A DNA stretch of 5,074 nt from Nitrospirota bacterium (lineage in GTDB: Bacteria > Nitrospirota > Thermodesulfovibrionia > Thermodesulfovibrionales > JdFR-88): positions 1 to 5,074 of the forward strand of contig JAKAEG010000246.1 of assembly GCA_021819985.1 (NCBI GenBank), written 5' to 3'. The notes under the pieces were generated by a model that made no database searches, was not told where the DNA came from, and saw nothing but the letters and a program-made list of their open reading frames with translations. The position numbers and the translations under genes were made by a program. Positions within the stretch are counted from its first letter, which is position 1. Every line of letters starts with the position of its first letter. This document shows, one piece after another, positions 5,050-5,074 of the stretch.

Positions 5050-5074
5050 TTCTTCCGGAAGTCACAATTCTGGT

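Noticed and set aside
5052..5061. CTTCCGGAAG palindrome just after higA
   Set aside because: It is a 10-bp palindrome with no loop and no T-run, so it cannot be supported as a terminator or site.
1..5074. CRISPR arrays, tRNA or rRNA genes
   Set aside because: No regularly spaced repeat array of CRISPR type and no tRNA- or rRNA-like sequence was recognised on either strand.

Overview
The window reads as ordinary chromosome of a Gram-negative bacterium. The main evidence is a complete lpxK gene, which belongs to lipid A synthesis. Frequent TTG/GTG starts and REP-like palindromes would fit Nitrospirota or Desulfobacterota, but that placement is inference from sequence feel, not from any search.

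Left part (57-3547): four genes run leftward on the minus strand in the order lpxK (lipid A 4'-kinase), yjbQ (UPF0047/thiamine-phosphate-synthase-like), an FAD-dependent dehydrogenase of the COG2509 type, and bfr (bacterioferritin). The first three are packed with 37 bp and 9 bp gaps and very probably form one operon. bfr follows after 67 bp with its own strong ribosome binding site and possible own promoter, and a G+C-rich hairpin at 57-82 ends the unit. The four products have no obvious common pathway. bfr stores iron, and the FAD enzyme carries a conspicuous cysteine cluster.

Middle (3548-4161): about 610 bp without a convincing gene. It holds a tandem 9-bp repeat, two degenerate REP-like palindromes exactly 70 bp apart, a perfect 16-bp inverted repeat and a further GTTGGG/CCCAAC palindrome. 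It looks like a repeat-rich accessory spacer. Just right of it, on the minus strand, lie two short overlapping reading frames (4162-4439) that may be the remains of a small gene.

Right part (4423-5049): a complete type II toxin-antitoxin pair, higB then higA, on the plus strand. Its promoter is readable: near-consensus -35 and -10 boxes with a 17-bp spacer, a perfect 15-bp palindrome between them as a likely HigA operator, and a predicted transcription start falling on the GTG start codon of higB, so the toxin message may be leaderless while higA has a normal Shine-Dalgarno.

I see no evidence of a wholly new system. The most useful leads are the higBA promoter architecture, the split minus-strand ORF beside it, the cysteine cluster of the FAD enzyme and the palindromic spacer.
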